The notes beneath the pieces were generated by a model. It worked only from the letters and a program-made list of their open reading frames with translations. It was not told where the DNA came from and ran no database searches. A program made the translations under genes and the position numbers. Positions 27,601 through 39,700 of a stretch of 64,000 nucleotides of DNA are shown here, in pieces. This DNA comes from Ramazzottius varieornatus (taxonomy: Eukaryota; Tardigrada; Eutardigrada; Parachela; Ramazzottiidae), in the NCBI GenBank assembly GCA_001949185.1, contig BDGG01000001.1, positions 1,920,478 through 1,984,477 on the forward strand, in the 5' to 3' direction. Each line of letters starts with the position of its first letter. Positions within the stretch are counted from its first letter, which is position 1.

Positions 27601-27666
27601 TACCAGTGTCAGGAGAAAATGACGCTTCTGGATCCAAGAGACTTCAAGCCGAAAAAGGGAAGCTGA
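24633..27666 (+). CDS. XRCC1: XRCC1, DNA single-strand-break repair scaffold
   Basis: Exons run 24633-24689, 24752-24842, 25041-26074, about 26147-26290, about 26468-26670, about 26867-27371, and about 27552-27666. Three parts match XRCC1. The N-terminal domain has SSLMTPMDARAKRN and WSKLKFVCHQPFSKELPYGL. The first BRCT has GCVIALSGFANPLRGELREN, then MGAKYRPNWTDDCTHLI, CAFANTPKYNEVRAAGGRIL and KKEWVLDCC. The second BRCT has FRGCGFFLYGDFPDDEKKKL and TLAIVQPSWVYQCQEKMTLL. In known XRCC1 the N-terminal domain binds DNA polymerase beta, BRCT1 binds poly(ADP-ribose) and BRCT2 binds ligase III. The linkers here are long and highly charged, with Lys- and Glu/Asp-rich runs and many Ser/Thr-Asp/Glu sites that could be CK2 targets. 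The protein acts in the nucleus. Two introns carry palindromic elements. Confidence 0.93.
24858..24972. repeat. Palindromic MITE copy 10 (XRCC1 intron)
   Basis: A copy with strong outer arms (GCAGACAAACTCGACAAGATTC and CTTGTCGAGTTTGTTTAGGTCCC). The inner cores are CAAGTGGCGGAC and GCGCCAATTG. Confidence 0.8.
27397..27513. repeat. Palindromic MITE copy 11 (last XRCC1 intron)
   Basis: Cores AGGTGGCGCACGCC and GGGAACGTGCGCCACGTGGGA, with outer remnants GGCGACAAACCGAA and CTTGTACG. Confidence 0.75.
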
Positions 27667-28190
27667 AAACGGTATCGCTGGCTCGTTCGGGCGAATGTTT
27701 CATTTCCAAGTCTGTATTATTTTCTTTTTATCGGTTTATCGCGTCTATTCAGTCAGGCCACCCTAAGTTTTCCGATCTTTTTGCCCCTTTTATTTATTCA
27801 CTGTCAGGCTGTACACAGATTTGATATCCTTACTCTTCGTCCAAAGGCGTTACTTTCTTCCTCGTTTTTAGCTCATATGTTCCAAAGCAACACAGTTACA
27901 TATAGTATGGGCAAAAGCAATCTCACTCTTTAGAGTTCCGTGGGTATTTGGAACATGCCAAAACACTCGTCAAAGTAAAATCACACAGAAAATGCCTCGA
28001 GCTCGTCAGTCGAGTTTCAGTGGTGGTACGTGGATGTTCCCTCGTAGCCTACGTCCGTTAAGACTTTCCTTTCGTAAAACATCTTGGAGGCATACAATTG
28101 ACGAGGAAACTCGTATCTGTGAGGCCATTGTGTATCACCCTGCAAACGGTACCACAGTCTATACAGCGTCGACCAAATATAAACTATTAT
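27667..28190. other. Gap between convergent XRCC1 and NDUFB6
   Basis: A T-rich 3' flank. A plus-strand open frame of 74 codons at 27992-28216 runs into the last exon of NDUFB6 on the other strand. I do not regard it as a gene. Confidence 0.4.
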
Positions 28191-29167
28191 TCAAGAACGG
28201 AGAAGAGAAAACCTAGGCGAACTTACGGGATACATAATCGGCTTAGACCTGCGAACATAAAAAAGAAAATCTTGTAGGGCTTATCTGCGTTTGCTTCTAA
28301 CCAGAAGTCAGTAGAGACTACTTCCGGCGTGGCTACAGTAATAGCGAAATTCTAATCTCTTTGTGTGAGCGAAGAATTCAAACATACCATTTGGACACCC
28401 ATCCTCCTTGCCTCTCCCACGTCTAAAAATAAAAAGTGAAAGTCTTTCCCTTAGTTCCATTACGAAAGGCCCCTCTTACCCCTTCGTTATACTTCAACAT
28501 CCACCATATTCCGCAGACTGCCAGATAGCCCAATATTCCTTTGGGAATAATGTGTCTGGCCCAGTATGCAGGACGCTCACCCTGCAAGAACTCGAGCTCA
28601 TTCAACGTACAGAACATCGCAGTTGCCTCTTTGAAAGATATTTAAGAACTCGGCCATCCAAGTCGAAAGATCGTCTTCCCGAATGGTGCAGGCTCCCAGG
28701 CAACATCAGTGAGAAAGTGCGCCACTTGAAAAAAAATCTTGTCCAGTTTTCAAGTGGCGCACGCACCAGCCTTTGTCACTGGAAACGTGCGCCACTTTGA
28801 CAACGATCTGGTCCAGTTTGTTTGCCGAGCTTCATTTCGAATCAGGCGGAAATCGCCGCTATCTACCGTGTATCCTGAGGTTACTTACGATGACAGGTCC
28901 TAGTTTGTCCAAGAATATGTAATTCAAAGGTGTTTTATACAATCGCTGGATAGGGTTGGTGAGCAATCTGTCCAGCTCGGGTATATATTTGGGCTCCTCG
29001 GGTGCCAGCTCTTGATCTTTGCACCACTTCTCGCGCCATTCCCGTTCATCCATAGTCATGCCACTGCCGTGCAGACGCTCGCGTTCTTCGGCCACTCGCC
29101 CGTGAATGGTCATGGGACGATCCCCAAAGTAGTTTGCATTTGGACCCTTCCCTCGATATTCAGCCAT
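28191..29167 (-). CDS. NDUFB6: NDUFB6-like subunit of mitochondrial complex I
   Basis: The start is MAEYRGKGPNANYFGDRPM. The first exon (29167-28889) contains REWREKWCKDQELAPEEPKY and LYKTPLNYIFLDKLGPVI, the conserved NDUFB6 (B17) pattern in which W-KDQELSP precedes the membrane helix. The second exon (28581-28480) gives one transmembrane helix, IIPKGILGYLAVCGIWWMLKY. A 35-bp exon (28422-28388, TWERQGGWVSKW) and a last exon (28248-28191, SKPIMYP) complete about 155 residues, close to the family's usual 130-170. It is an accessory subunit of the complex I membrane arm. The two short final exons rest on splice phase and are less certain. Confidence 0.78.
28648..28835. repeat. Palindromic MITE copies 12 and 13, tandem pair (NDUFB6 intron)
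   Basis: Two head-to-tail copies share a short joint CTTGTCCAGTTTTCAAGTGG. They lie in the first intron of the NDUFB6-like gene. Confidence 0.8.
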
Positions 29168-30732
29168 GGTAAATATGTTGATCGTTACAACTCACAACAC
29201 CTGTAAATCGTAGAGGATAAGAACCATTAAGCTCCCCCACTTTTATACTTCGCATGTATTGCCTTGTTCCTACATGGAAGATTGCAAACAAGAAACACAG
29301 GATACAAACGGGAGCATGGAACTCTTCGCCACTCACCTACACACTTGGTGACGGCCTTGCAAACGGCCCCCACTGACTTCCGTCAAAAGCCCTGCACCTG
29401 TCTAGGAATACGTTGGACGGGAAATACGAAAGAGATGTAACGCAGAGGGAAGTGTGCAAAGGACGGCAGTGCCGCTGTAGGGACTAGGGAACAAGGCCAA
29501 AAACTTCGTAAGTCCAGAAAATACACGTATTGGGAGTGGGAAACGGAAAATGTTCAGTTGATTGCGTCAATCAAGAACTGACTCACTCAGCCGAATTATA
29601 GAGGGTCACTCGATAACAACTTGAACCCCCCCCTTTTCTTTCATCCTGTTCGATTAATTGTTGAATCTTCTTCGATCTTCCGAATGATCAACAATCAATG
29701 AAGCGTACCCTAGCTATACTGGGAGTCTGAGGGGTACCGAATTCAGCTTACACAGTTTCACTCACGCAAGGACGTATTGAGGTTGGCCGGACGAGATCGC
29801 GAACTTCGCAGATCCACATTTTTTTCCTGAGATACCGTCAAAAATTGCAGGACCCGCAATATTTTACTGCTAAATTCTAAAAATTGCGGGGGGCAATTTC
29901 GATTTTTAATTCAAAATATCCCGAAATGCGATGAAGTTGACGGCTGACGCTATGTTCAGTCAAGAAATCTACAGGAAAGCTAGCCAAGAAGAGATCTGTT
30001 GAGTTTCGATCAAAAATTCAGAGATCTTGCAGGAAACTCCGAAAAGCTCCTAGAAGAGATCACTTCATGGCATTTGACTCCTGCAATTTTTGAAAAAAAT
30101 TGTATCCCAAATACTGCAATTTTTCGCAGACCGTTTAAAAAAGATTGCAGATCCGCAATTTCTAAAACGCGAAATTTCCGCAAGTGCAGAGTTGCTCCCC
30201 CCTTAATACGTCCTTACACTAACTGAAGCAAGCTGGCGGACACTGACAGTGAACGACGTCCGAACTGGCCATCACGGGTCAGTTTCACACCTCACCAAGA
30301 GTGAATTTACGGTCGAGTGGCTATCGTCGTGCAAGTGCGAAGGTATAAACACTTCACACGGATAGTAAAAGAATAAAAAATCAGGAGAGTAAGAGAGTGC
30401 TTCAGAGCAAGACCCCATCGGTGAAAAAATTCTCAAGTGAACGCAGAAGAAGAAAACAAGAAGGGCGTTTCTGCCAAGGAAGCTTTCGCAGGTATCATAT
30501 TCTAACATAAAATTAAACCTCTAGTTACAATCCATAAAACAACAAGCTACTATGCATTCGTACAGTAGACCAAGATCGACCCTGTCGACAACGCAGGACC
30601 CGTCCATCCTGGATCTGTCCAGGAGCGCAGCTTCCCGCGCTATAGTGCATCCTCCAGATCGGCAGGGAGTCTCGATCGGATGGTTGGATCAGAAAGAGAA
30701 AGAGGTTCATACAAACACTTCACTGTAAACCT
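29168..30732. other. Intergenic stretch without a gene
   Basis: About 1.5 kb between NDUFB6 and the giant gene. It contains the inverted-repeat element at 29766-30216. No coding exon is supported. Confidence 0.45.
29766..30216. mobile_element. Second MITE-like inverted-repeat element (about 450 bp)
   Basis: The ends are imperfect inverted repeats: GCAAGGACGTATTGAGG on the left, and the right end reads GTAAGGACGTATTAAGG on the opposite strand. The interior is AT-rich and repeats AAATTGCAG/AAATTGCGG in both orientations. There is no open frame, so it would be non-autonomous. Confidence 0.6.
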
Positions 30733-33700
30733 TCACCCTCGGTCGGGTTTCAACGACGTTTCGGCTTCCGATTCAGAAGGTATGCGAGGCAGAGTTCGAT
30801 CAGGAACCGTAAGACCGTGATGAAGACTTAGCGGACTGGTGTGCATGTCCTGAATCGATATGGAGTCCATGACGCTTTCAACATTGCTCTGTCGACTGGG
30901 TGAGGAACCGTAATCTGTGGAAACAACCATGGTCACGTCGCAGGACTATTCCGCACTAAGAAAATGGGAGACCGCCAAAGCGAATCGTTATCTTAAGTAA
31001 CGCATGGTTTCATTGTTATTGGCCCGGAGTGTGCGCCACTTAGGACAACGATCATCCGCGTCTTGCTTGTCGCCCTCCCAAATATTCTCACTAATGGTTT
31101 CCTGAGAGGGTTGGTCCGGTATGGATTCCAGTGGATGGGAAGAAGGCAAAGACTGATCGTCACTTCGGTGACCCGTGCGGCGGTCGCTGGTATTTGTGCC
31201 TTCGGATGACGGAGCCAGAGACGACATGTTATCGTAACTCGACGCTACAGAGCAACAGGAATAATTCATTTTGAGTTCAGGTAAATATTCGGCACTATGA
31301 AAAAATGGTAAGTTTCATACCGTCTGTGTCCGAGCCAACTTCAGAGACGCTGTCGGTCGAATTACCGTAAGTGGATTTGTTGGATATAACTGATAGTTCT
31401 GATTGCGTTCCAGAGCTTCCCGCTGAAGCTGAGACACAAAAGCGGCCACTAAATATTACTGGAAGAGACTGTTAAAGGAAGGAGGGTACTTACATCCACT
31501 CTGTTGTGAGGATCCGGTGCTGCTGGAATGTTCTGATCCGGCAGCCGGCGATCGAGCCGGTACAGGCGACAACATGCCGGACGGATCTTGATGGCGTCTG
31601 TTGGTATAATCGGCGATGATCTGCGAAGTATCCGACTGGACAGACGTCACTTCGATGACGACGGTTTGTGGTGGTCGAGGGTTCTGATAGCTGTCTGGAT
31701 GATCGGGATCGCAGCTCTCGGTGGAACCAACCGCGGAAGGAGCCAACGACGTGGCGGAGTTGGCTTCCGTCACGCCGGAGATCGCTGCGGTAGCTAGGTG
31801 CTTCTCTAGATGGTCTATGACGCCAGCGCCGGTACGATGATGGTCCATTGTTGTGGCAGAGGATGGACGTGAAAGGGAAGGTGGCTTACCGTAGTTGCTG
31901 GAACCTTGCGAACCATCCGCTGAAAAGTCAAACATATTTCATCGTACTATTCTAAAGGACCTGGTCTAATCGTTACAGGAAAATCCTACCTCCAGGCTCG
32001 GAATGTCCCAAAGAAGACCTATAGCTGGATTCTTCGCTAGGCACACTGTGAATATGCATATTTGTGGAGGAGTTCCGATGGAGATCTTTAAAGAGAACAT
32101 CATAAAGTACAATCACAAGCGGGTTTCGATCATTGGGGAAATCTACAAACGAAGTCGACCAAGTTGTTTTTCCAGTGGCGCACGTTGTCAGTGAGTTTTA
32201 CTGACAGCATGCGCCACTTGGAAAAACGATCTGGTCGAGTTTGATTGCCGAGCATTCATATCTAGACACAATGGATCTTCTTACTTGTGCTGGCGTGATG
32301 GTGCTCCTCGCTGGTAGTCGGTCGCACTTTGTGCAGTTCTTCTGACGAGGCTGCTTTGACGACACGCTGCTTGAAGATCTCACTTCGCATGGAAGCCGCA
32401 TCTTTTCGTATCTGCTCATTATCATGGCTAGCCAAGTATTCGTTGGTCCTCCGTAGAGGACTCCTTTCAGGACTATGACTCGGTATTGTATCTGTGGTAG
32501 GCTCAACAGCTCGTCCCTCTTCAGCTACGCTACCGACCAGCGAGGATGGTCGGGTGCTATCATCGACCAATTGGGCAGCTTTGATAATGTCGGCGGTGAG
32601 TGCCGAAGGTCGTTCCGCATACTCAGTCTCATCGAAAGGTTCGGCATTACCCGGTGGAAAGTTCTCCACACTAGCAGATGGAGGCAGTTCGTCCTCAGCT
32701 CGCGCCGTTGACTGCAGCACAGCTTCCTGGTCGCGTCGAGTGGGTGATCGCGCATCAGTCTTGGAGTAGTGGCGGATAGTTTGATCACCGACGTTGGTCT
32801 TGTCCACCGAAAAGTGGATCTTACTCCTACGTGTGGTATGGGCAATATACTCGGTGCTGGGCACGCGGTTGGTGTCGTGCGGGCCGTCGAGTCCCACGTC
32901 GCTGTCCGACTCATCCAGCGCCTTCAGTTCTTCCTCGTTCAGGCGGACCAGGCCACTGGGTGTGTAGTACGGTTCCTGGTGTCCGCTATCGACAGGCGAC
33001 AACACGGTGGGAGAAGCTTTAGGGCTCTGTTTGGAACTCAACGCTGGACTTCGTGTGGGACTCTGGCTGGGGGATAAGCCTCGAGCACTGCTGGTGGGGC
33101 TCAGTGCGCGACTTTGCGGCAGACTGTCCTCGGGCGACGATGGCGGACTATGCGGGCCATTTGGAGTAGTACCTGGGGTTGCTGCCGCAGTTTGCGTGGG
33201 ACTTGGCGTACGAGCAGGATCCCGACTGACTGTGGGGCTGTGGGTCGGACTTGCTACCGCACTCGCAGCGGGACTGCCCATAGGCGTCGGCGAAGTACTG
33301 TGCGTAGGACTGGGTGCCCTACTGTCAGCTGCACTATGAGTAGGACTTGGTGGCACACTTTGCACAGGAGTACCTCCTGGCACTGGGCTTGGTGTGGGAC
33401 TATGGTGGGGAGATAAATTACTGGTACTGTGTGTAGGGCTCAATCCACCACTTTGTGGATAGTCTTCAGCCAAAGGCTGGGGATCCTGTGAAGGACTGGG
33501 AGTACGAGATGACTTATCGCTGTCAGGAGGAGTCGGCACATGACTGTGAGTAGGACTGTGGTCGGGAGACAGAAGCTTGGGGCTGTTGGAAAGACTCGGC
33601 GGTCGACTTTGAGGTGGACTATGCCGAGACGACGCTGGAGGATCCCGTGAAGGACTCGCAGTGCGAGAAGGCGTGAGACTTCCTGTTGGACTTTGATTAG

Positions 33701-36700
33701 GACTTGGTCCTACACTTGGGGCTTCGCTTCTAGGAGGCGACTGCGCATGACTTTGTGTGGGGCTGTGGCTGGGTGACAGATGCCTGGGGCTGTTGGTGGG
33801 ACTTCGGGGTGGACTTGCAGTTCGAGAAGGCGCTGGCCTATGGGCAGCGCTGGGTCCTGGGCTGTGACCGGGACTGCCAGCAGGCGTCGGCAATGGACTG
33901 CCTGTTGGTGCAGGTACTGGACTCTGTGTACTACTTTGCTGGGGACTATGAGTAGGACTAGCTGTCCTACTGGGAGTGGCGCTGTTCGTGGGACTTCCCG
34001 CTAGACCGGGTGGTCGGCTCTGTTGTGAACTTTGAGCAGCACCTGCTCCTTCCCTCTCTTCCGGGTGGATCATGCCGGGCGGAGCTGTACCCCAGTGCTC
34101 GTTCGGCGGGTGGACGTGGATGGTTGGTATTTCCTGTTGCTGTTGGTCCTGGCGAAATTCCGTGCGCGAGGCAGTTGGCGAAGGTTGGCGGGAGTGAAGG
34201 GGCGAAGCTTCGCGAGAAGGATGAGAGGAAATTTGACCCGAGGTTACCGGTGAAGCTTGATCAGAAGGCAGTGGTGAAGGTGGGTGCGAGGAAGTAGGCG
34301 ACGCTTGTCTCGACATGCCGGGTGAAGCTTGGTGAGATGTGACTGGTGAAGGCTCACGTGAAGGAGTGGGTGAAGCTCGCTGAGAATGCATTGGCGAACC
34401 TTGATGGGATGCCACGGGTGAAGCGTGGTAAGATGCCAGCGGAGAAGCTTGAGGGGAAGCCATAGGTGATGCCGGTCTCGACTGTGCAGGCGAAGCTGGT
34501 CTGGACTGTGTTGGTGAAGCTTGCCGGCTTTGATGGTCTTGCAAGTCGACGGTGGATTCTCCCGTTGAAAAGTCTTGTTTGCGGGCGATCTTCACTGAAT
34601 GCGGAAGAATATGACTTTTGGCTTCTTGGCCATACCCAGAAGGCGAACGAGATCGTGGTGTGTTGGAGGGCCGAGAAGGACCTTCAGCTTGACCGTGCTG
34701 AAGCGATCGAGAAGCTTCGGTATTTAACGAGTAAGTGGGACTTTGTGAGGGCGAACGCCGATCGAAACCCGAAGGTGAGACAGAGCGCGAGGTCCTCGAC
34801 GAGCTTGAGCGAATGGAATTATGGGATCGGTCTGGGAACGCAGCCAGGGCCCGCGACGAACCTGTCAGAAAAGAGATTCAAGTTCCACACCGAATGACAC
34901 TGTCGCAGAGTGGTTCTAGTCACCTTCGAAAGAACGGAAACGATTGCTTTTTTCCGTCGGTTGCGCTATATTCTCGATCATAGCCGCGAAGGAGTGCGCG
35001 TGCGCTCCTCGACTAATCAAGTGTGGTTGATGTCCCTGAGTCTTTCCTCCATCGTAATCATAGTGACCTCCTTGCCAGGGTTTCGGCGGAGGTGGGAGAC
35101 CGTACAACGGACGCTCGGTCTCTCCCCGTAGAATATGCGGATGAGCTTGCAGAATCTTGGACCTTGACAACTCCAGTGGCGTGAATCCGGAGGGCAACTT
35201 TTTTTCACCTAAGAATGACTATTGTGTCCAAACCAGATCGAAAGCGCCCGTTTATCATGTTTTCAGATGATGAATTTACCTGTTTTTGACTTCCTAATAT
35301 ACGACAGGCCAGAAAATCTGACGCACAGGAATGCTATCCCAAGTGGCGCACGATTCTAGGCAGCATCAATGGACACATGCGCCACTCGATCAGATCGCTT
35401 TACCAAGTGGCGCAAAGCGCCGATCAATAACAATGGAAAAGTGCACAGCTTGAGATAACAATCTTGGGTGTTTCGATGGCCGACCTTGTTAGTTTTACTT
35501 TCCTATTTTTAGTTGAATCAGTTAGTTTATGTTTTAGATCTTGTTTGGTTTCATGTACCCGAAAGCAGGTTCGTGACCGGAATTAGTGGGTCTACTGTCG
35601 GCGCGTTGTACGGCCATCGGATGGTTTCTGTGGAGGTAACCTCCAAACTGCTTTGCGAAGGAGACAGATTTAGGTCTGAGTAGGCCGACGGATACTCGCG
35701 CAGTTCGGCATCACCAACGGCTTCGTCTACGACATCTTCGGCGAAGTTGCGGACAGAATCGCTGACCGGCATGTCCATGCTGGAGGCCCCTTCAGGGAAC
35801 TGGCTGGAGTTCACTGAGAAGTCCATGTCGCTTTCCGGATGGTGCAAAGCGTAGTTGGACAGCGAGCTGGCTTCCTCTTGGCGATCAAACTGGAGGTCGC
35901 TGGGGGAGCTACCGTTAACCTGAGGATAGTGCAGACCGTGCGATGGATGAATGTGACTGTAATCACTCTGGTCTTCCCTCTCACCTGAAACGTCGCCATC
36001 GATTAAGACCATGCACAAAGCCGAAACATTATCCTCCCGTTTTGATATTCGTTTCAAAATTTTGATTGACCTACCTTGATCGTGTTCTTCGTAAGCGTCA
36101 TCCCAGATAGCATTGGTGATATCCTTGGCCCAAATGTCTTCCATTCTGTCAGCTAGTTCCTCAGCTTCCAATGTTATCCTTCTTATCACTTCTTCGGCTT
36201 CCTCAATGGAGTCAACGCTCGACGAAGGACTGACTGCCACCACCTCGGCCTTATCTTGTGAGACACTACTGTGTGCGCTGTGCGAGCTTTGTACGCTCTG
36301 TACGCTTTGTGCACTGGGTACACCGTGAACAGCATGCGCAAGATGGCTGGTCGGTTCTTCCATGAAGTTGGCGTACGTGCCACCTTCTCTCACTGCGTAC
36401 ACCGACACCGCCACATCAATCTTCTCTTGCGGCCAGCTGGTCTTTCCAGGCTCCTTTGTAGTCGCCGACTTCAGTAGATTTTGTCGAGACTTTACTTGGG
36501 GAGGGGACTTCTCGGCGCCATGCGAAGCTTCATCTGGAAAAAGAACGATGCATTACGTTTAGTCAGTCTTCTATTGAATAATTTGGGAGTATCGTCCAAG
36601 ATCGTGTTCTTCAGTGGCGCACGTTTCCATCTAATAGCAACTAGGAGGTGCGCCACTTGAGATGAGAAACTTGTTCGTCTTCTCCACCGGCTTCCCTATC

Positions 36701-39700
36701 TCTTTCGCTGGAAGATCACTTTGAAAATTTTCTACGATGTTCTCACCTTTATACTGGTCCAGTAAGGCTTCTAGCAATTCCAGCGTCTCCTTATGTTCCT
36801 CACTATTGGGGTCCTTGGGCAACTGCCGATGCGGACTATGTCCGTCCCGGCTTCCCGCAGGCGCCTTACGCGGCGATTTACCGCGGCTCTTTGCTGGTGA
36901 CTGCCGCGAAGCGTCTTCAGGATGATCTTTAGCGTACAAGTCCAAAAAGTCATCCAGCAGGGCCCCCGCCACGTCATGAGTACTGGACTTGGCCGACAGC
37001 GCACTCAAATGCGAAGCGGCAGCTCGAAGTGAATGATCACTTTGAGACGAAGGTACGACGAGCGGAATATGATGCGGATGGAGGAAACCATCGTCTTCGG
37101 ACTTTTTCCGCTGCTGCTGCAAATGGGACGTACTCTTGGCTTGTTTCACACCGACATGACTGACAACGGGATGGAGGTTTCGGTCACTCTTTGCGCCTTG
37201 GACATTGTGACTTTCGGCACGAAGCTGAAGATGCAGACCGGCTGTCAAGATCTCGCTCAGCGCTTCGTGGATGTCGTGTTTATGATGGGCCGACGAGCTG
37301 AAACCTTTGCCTGAACTGCTGGAACTCGGGACCTGCTGGAGACTTCGAGTGGGTGACACATTACGGCTGGAAGGTCTCATTTCACCGAGGATGTCTCGAA
37401 GTAAGGCGCCGGCGGCGTCGAGAAGTGGAGAGCGATGCTCGGCGTGAGACTCGACGCTCGGTGTGATGATTGTAATCTTCTGATGGATTTCTTCGTGGAT
37501 GTGTTTGTGGGAAGGTTGGGCAGAGTGAGCACCGGCAGGAATGCGGGGAATGAGATGGTCACTTGCAACAGGGCTGTGCCCAGGCTTGTGGTCACGCCGG
37601 CCAGGGCTGTGCTGCTTGTCCGGTTCGTGCCTCACTTGCGCTCTTCTCCCCTCTTCAGGGCCGTGCCTCGGTGAAGTTCCCTTGGGTTTCTCGTCCTTCT
37701 TTCTGGACCTTGACCTGTGTCGTGGCATCTCCAAAGAGTCAACCATACTTGGTATACCCAGTACTTGATCGCGGTAACGACCGTGACTGGGTGTGACGTC
37801 CGTGAAAGTGTAATGATGGTCAGCATACGCTTCGTCAAGAGGTGATTTCGAGCGGCCCTTGGGCTTCGCATGACCGGCATCGAGGTATTGGCCGTCGTGC
37901 GGGTTTTCTTGACGATGTTTCGACGAAGACTTGCCTTCTTCTCGCAAAGTAATGTCAGCTCGGGAAGGTACGTCCATCAGACTGGGCACCGAGTGAAGGT
38001 CCTGGCGGGGGCTGTGGTAGCCAGAGGCTGCCTGACCATGTGACGGATCCATGACATAGGATGGCACATCCATCACGGCTCGCGATGCGTGAAGATCGTG
38101 GCGGGAAGGATTAGCCTGTGTCTGATGGTGACCGTCACGATCTTTGGGTTTTCGGTGTTTGCCTGGAGTGGGTTGTGGTGTATCAGTGGTATGGGGTATG
38201 TGGGAAATGTGATGGCCGCTTGGGTCTTGGTCAGTCTGTGGAGAAGGATGGTGCTGGCGTGGAGTACTAGGAAGGTTGTCGGTTAAAGAATCTTTGTGGC
38301 CAGGTTGAGCATTCGAGATGTGGTGACCGCCGTCATCGTGGTCTCCGCCGTCTCGATGGCGAGAAGCCAAACGGGAAGGATCTTGTCCGTGAGAAGGAGC
38401 CATGGCATAGGAAGAACTGGTATCTGGCCCGTCGTCGGCAGTGTGACTAATGTAGGGAGGAACATCTAACACGCCTTCCGAAGTATGCAGCTCTAAAGTG
38501 AAAAACATTCATGGAGCAAAAAACTAACAGGAAAGGACACAAACTCGCCAAGTTCGTTTTCCTAAAGTGGCGCACTTTTCAACTGTTACTGGCCGAATGC
38601 CTGCGCCACTTGCTAAAAGAATCTGATCAAATTTGTTTCGAGGTTAGAGAGTTATATCTTACCGTCATGCTCTTCTTCGTCGTCGTATCCTCGTCTTATA
38701 GCCGATGAAGTGGCTGAAGGTGTGGCTTGCTTTTCATCGACCCGATGCATGCTCATTCTACCCAAGGGCCGAGGCGGTACGGGACTGTCAAGCATGGTTC
38801 GAGAATCCGATGGCTTCTTGAAATCGTTAGCGTAAGCCATAACGTGAGGCACACGTCCCCTTTCGCGCTTCTCACCCTTCCTCAACGGTGGCATGGGTTT
38901 CAGGGCTTGGGCGATGACGTCCAGGAACCTGTCGGAGGGTTCGCGAGTAGCTCGGTATGGACGCTGCCCGATGATGTAACGCGGACTTTCGAGCTCTTTC
39001 GGTAAACTCTGTTCTTGAAATTCGATGTATCTGTAAGACAAAAAAGATGTCCTTTACTCAGTTCCCAACGTCAAATAATACGAGAGGAAGTCAGATTTGT
39101 TCGTATTTGGGTTCGAATGTTACGTCGTGTAAAAACGGATTTCATACAGATTTTTTGTCTACGAATCTTTCCGCCGAAATTTGTAGCACCGAATAACGGT
39201 ACTCTGTTCAATGATTACCTGTCATGGCGACGTTGAGCCTTCTCGAGCATTTTCTCCTGGATTTCCCTGCGACGCATATCATCTTCCCTCATTTGACGAA
39301 GTCGGCGCTCATTGACTCGTCGGAACTGCAGATGACGACGGTGTTCGCGTTTTTCCCTCCTGGCTCGCTGCTGTGCCCCGTACCGCTCCAGCCTAATGGC
39401 TTCCCTCTCCTCGTACTCCCACAAGAACTGCTGGCGACGGTGTTGGAACATGTGGGCGTTGTATTGGTTGTTGGTGTTACGAATGAAGCGGTTCTGGTTA
39501 TCCCGCAAGTTCATCAGCCATTCTTGCTTCTGCATCACGCGGACCATCAGGTATTCTTGCAGTTCCTCGTAGTCTAGCTTGCCGACTTTGGCCAAGTCGC
39601 GGAACAGATCTTCCTCCTCACCGGTCCCACCAACCAAACCTATGAAAACGATGGAAAAGAAAGTCCTTCTCGGTTGAAAGAAAACGGAATTGGAATGAAA

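Noticed and set aside
27992-28216. Plus-strand open frame of 74 codons with a protein-like second half (ETRICEAIVYHPANG)
   Set aside because: It overlaps the last NDUFB6 exon on the other strand, has no recognisable domain and no clear splice or poly(A) context.
32475-34297. Plus-strand frames of 60-110 codons, Gly/Leu/Val-rich
   Set aside because: Antisense shadows of the Ser-Pro repeat exon of the giant gene.
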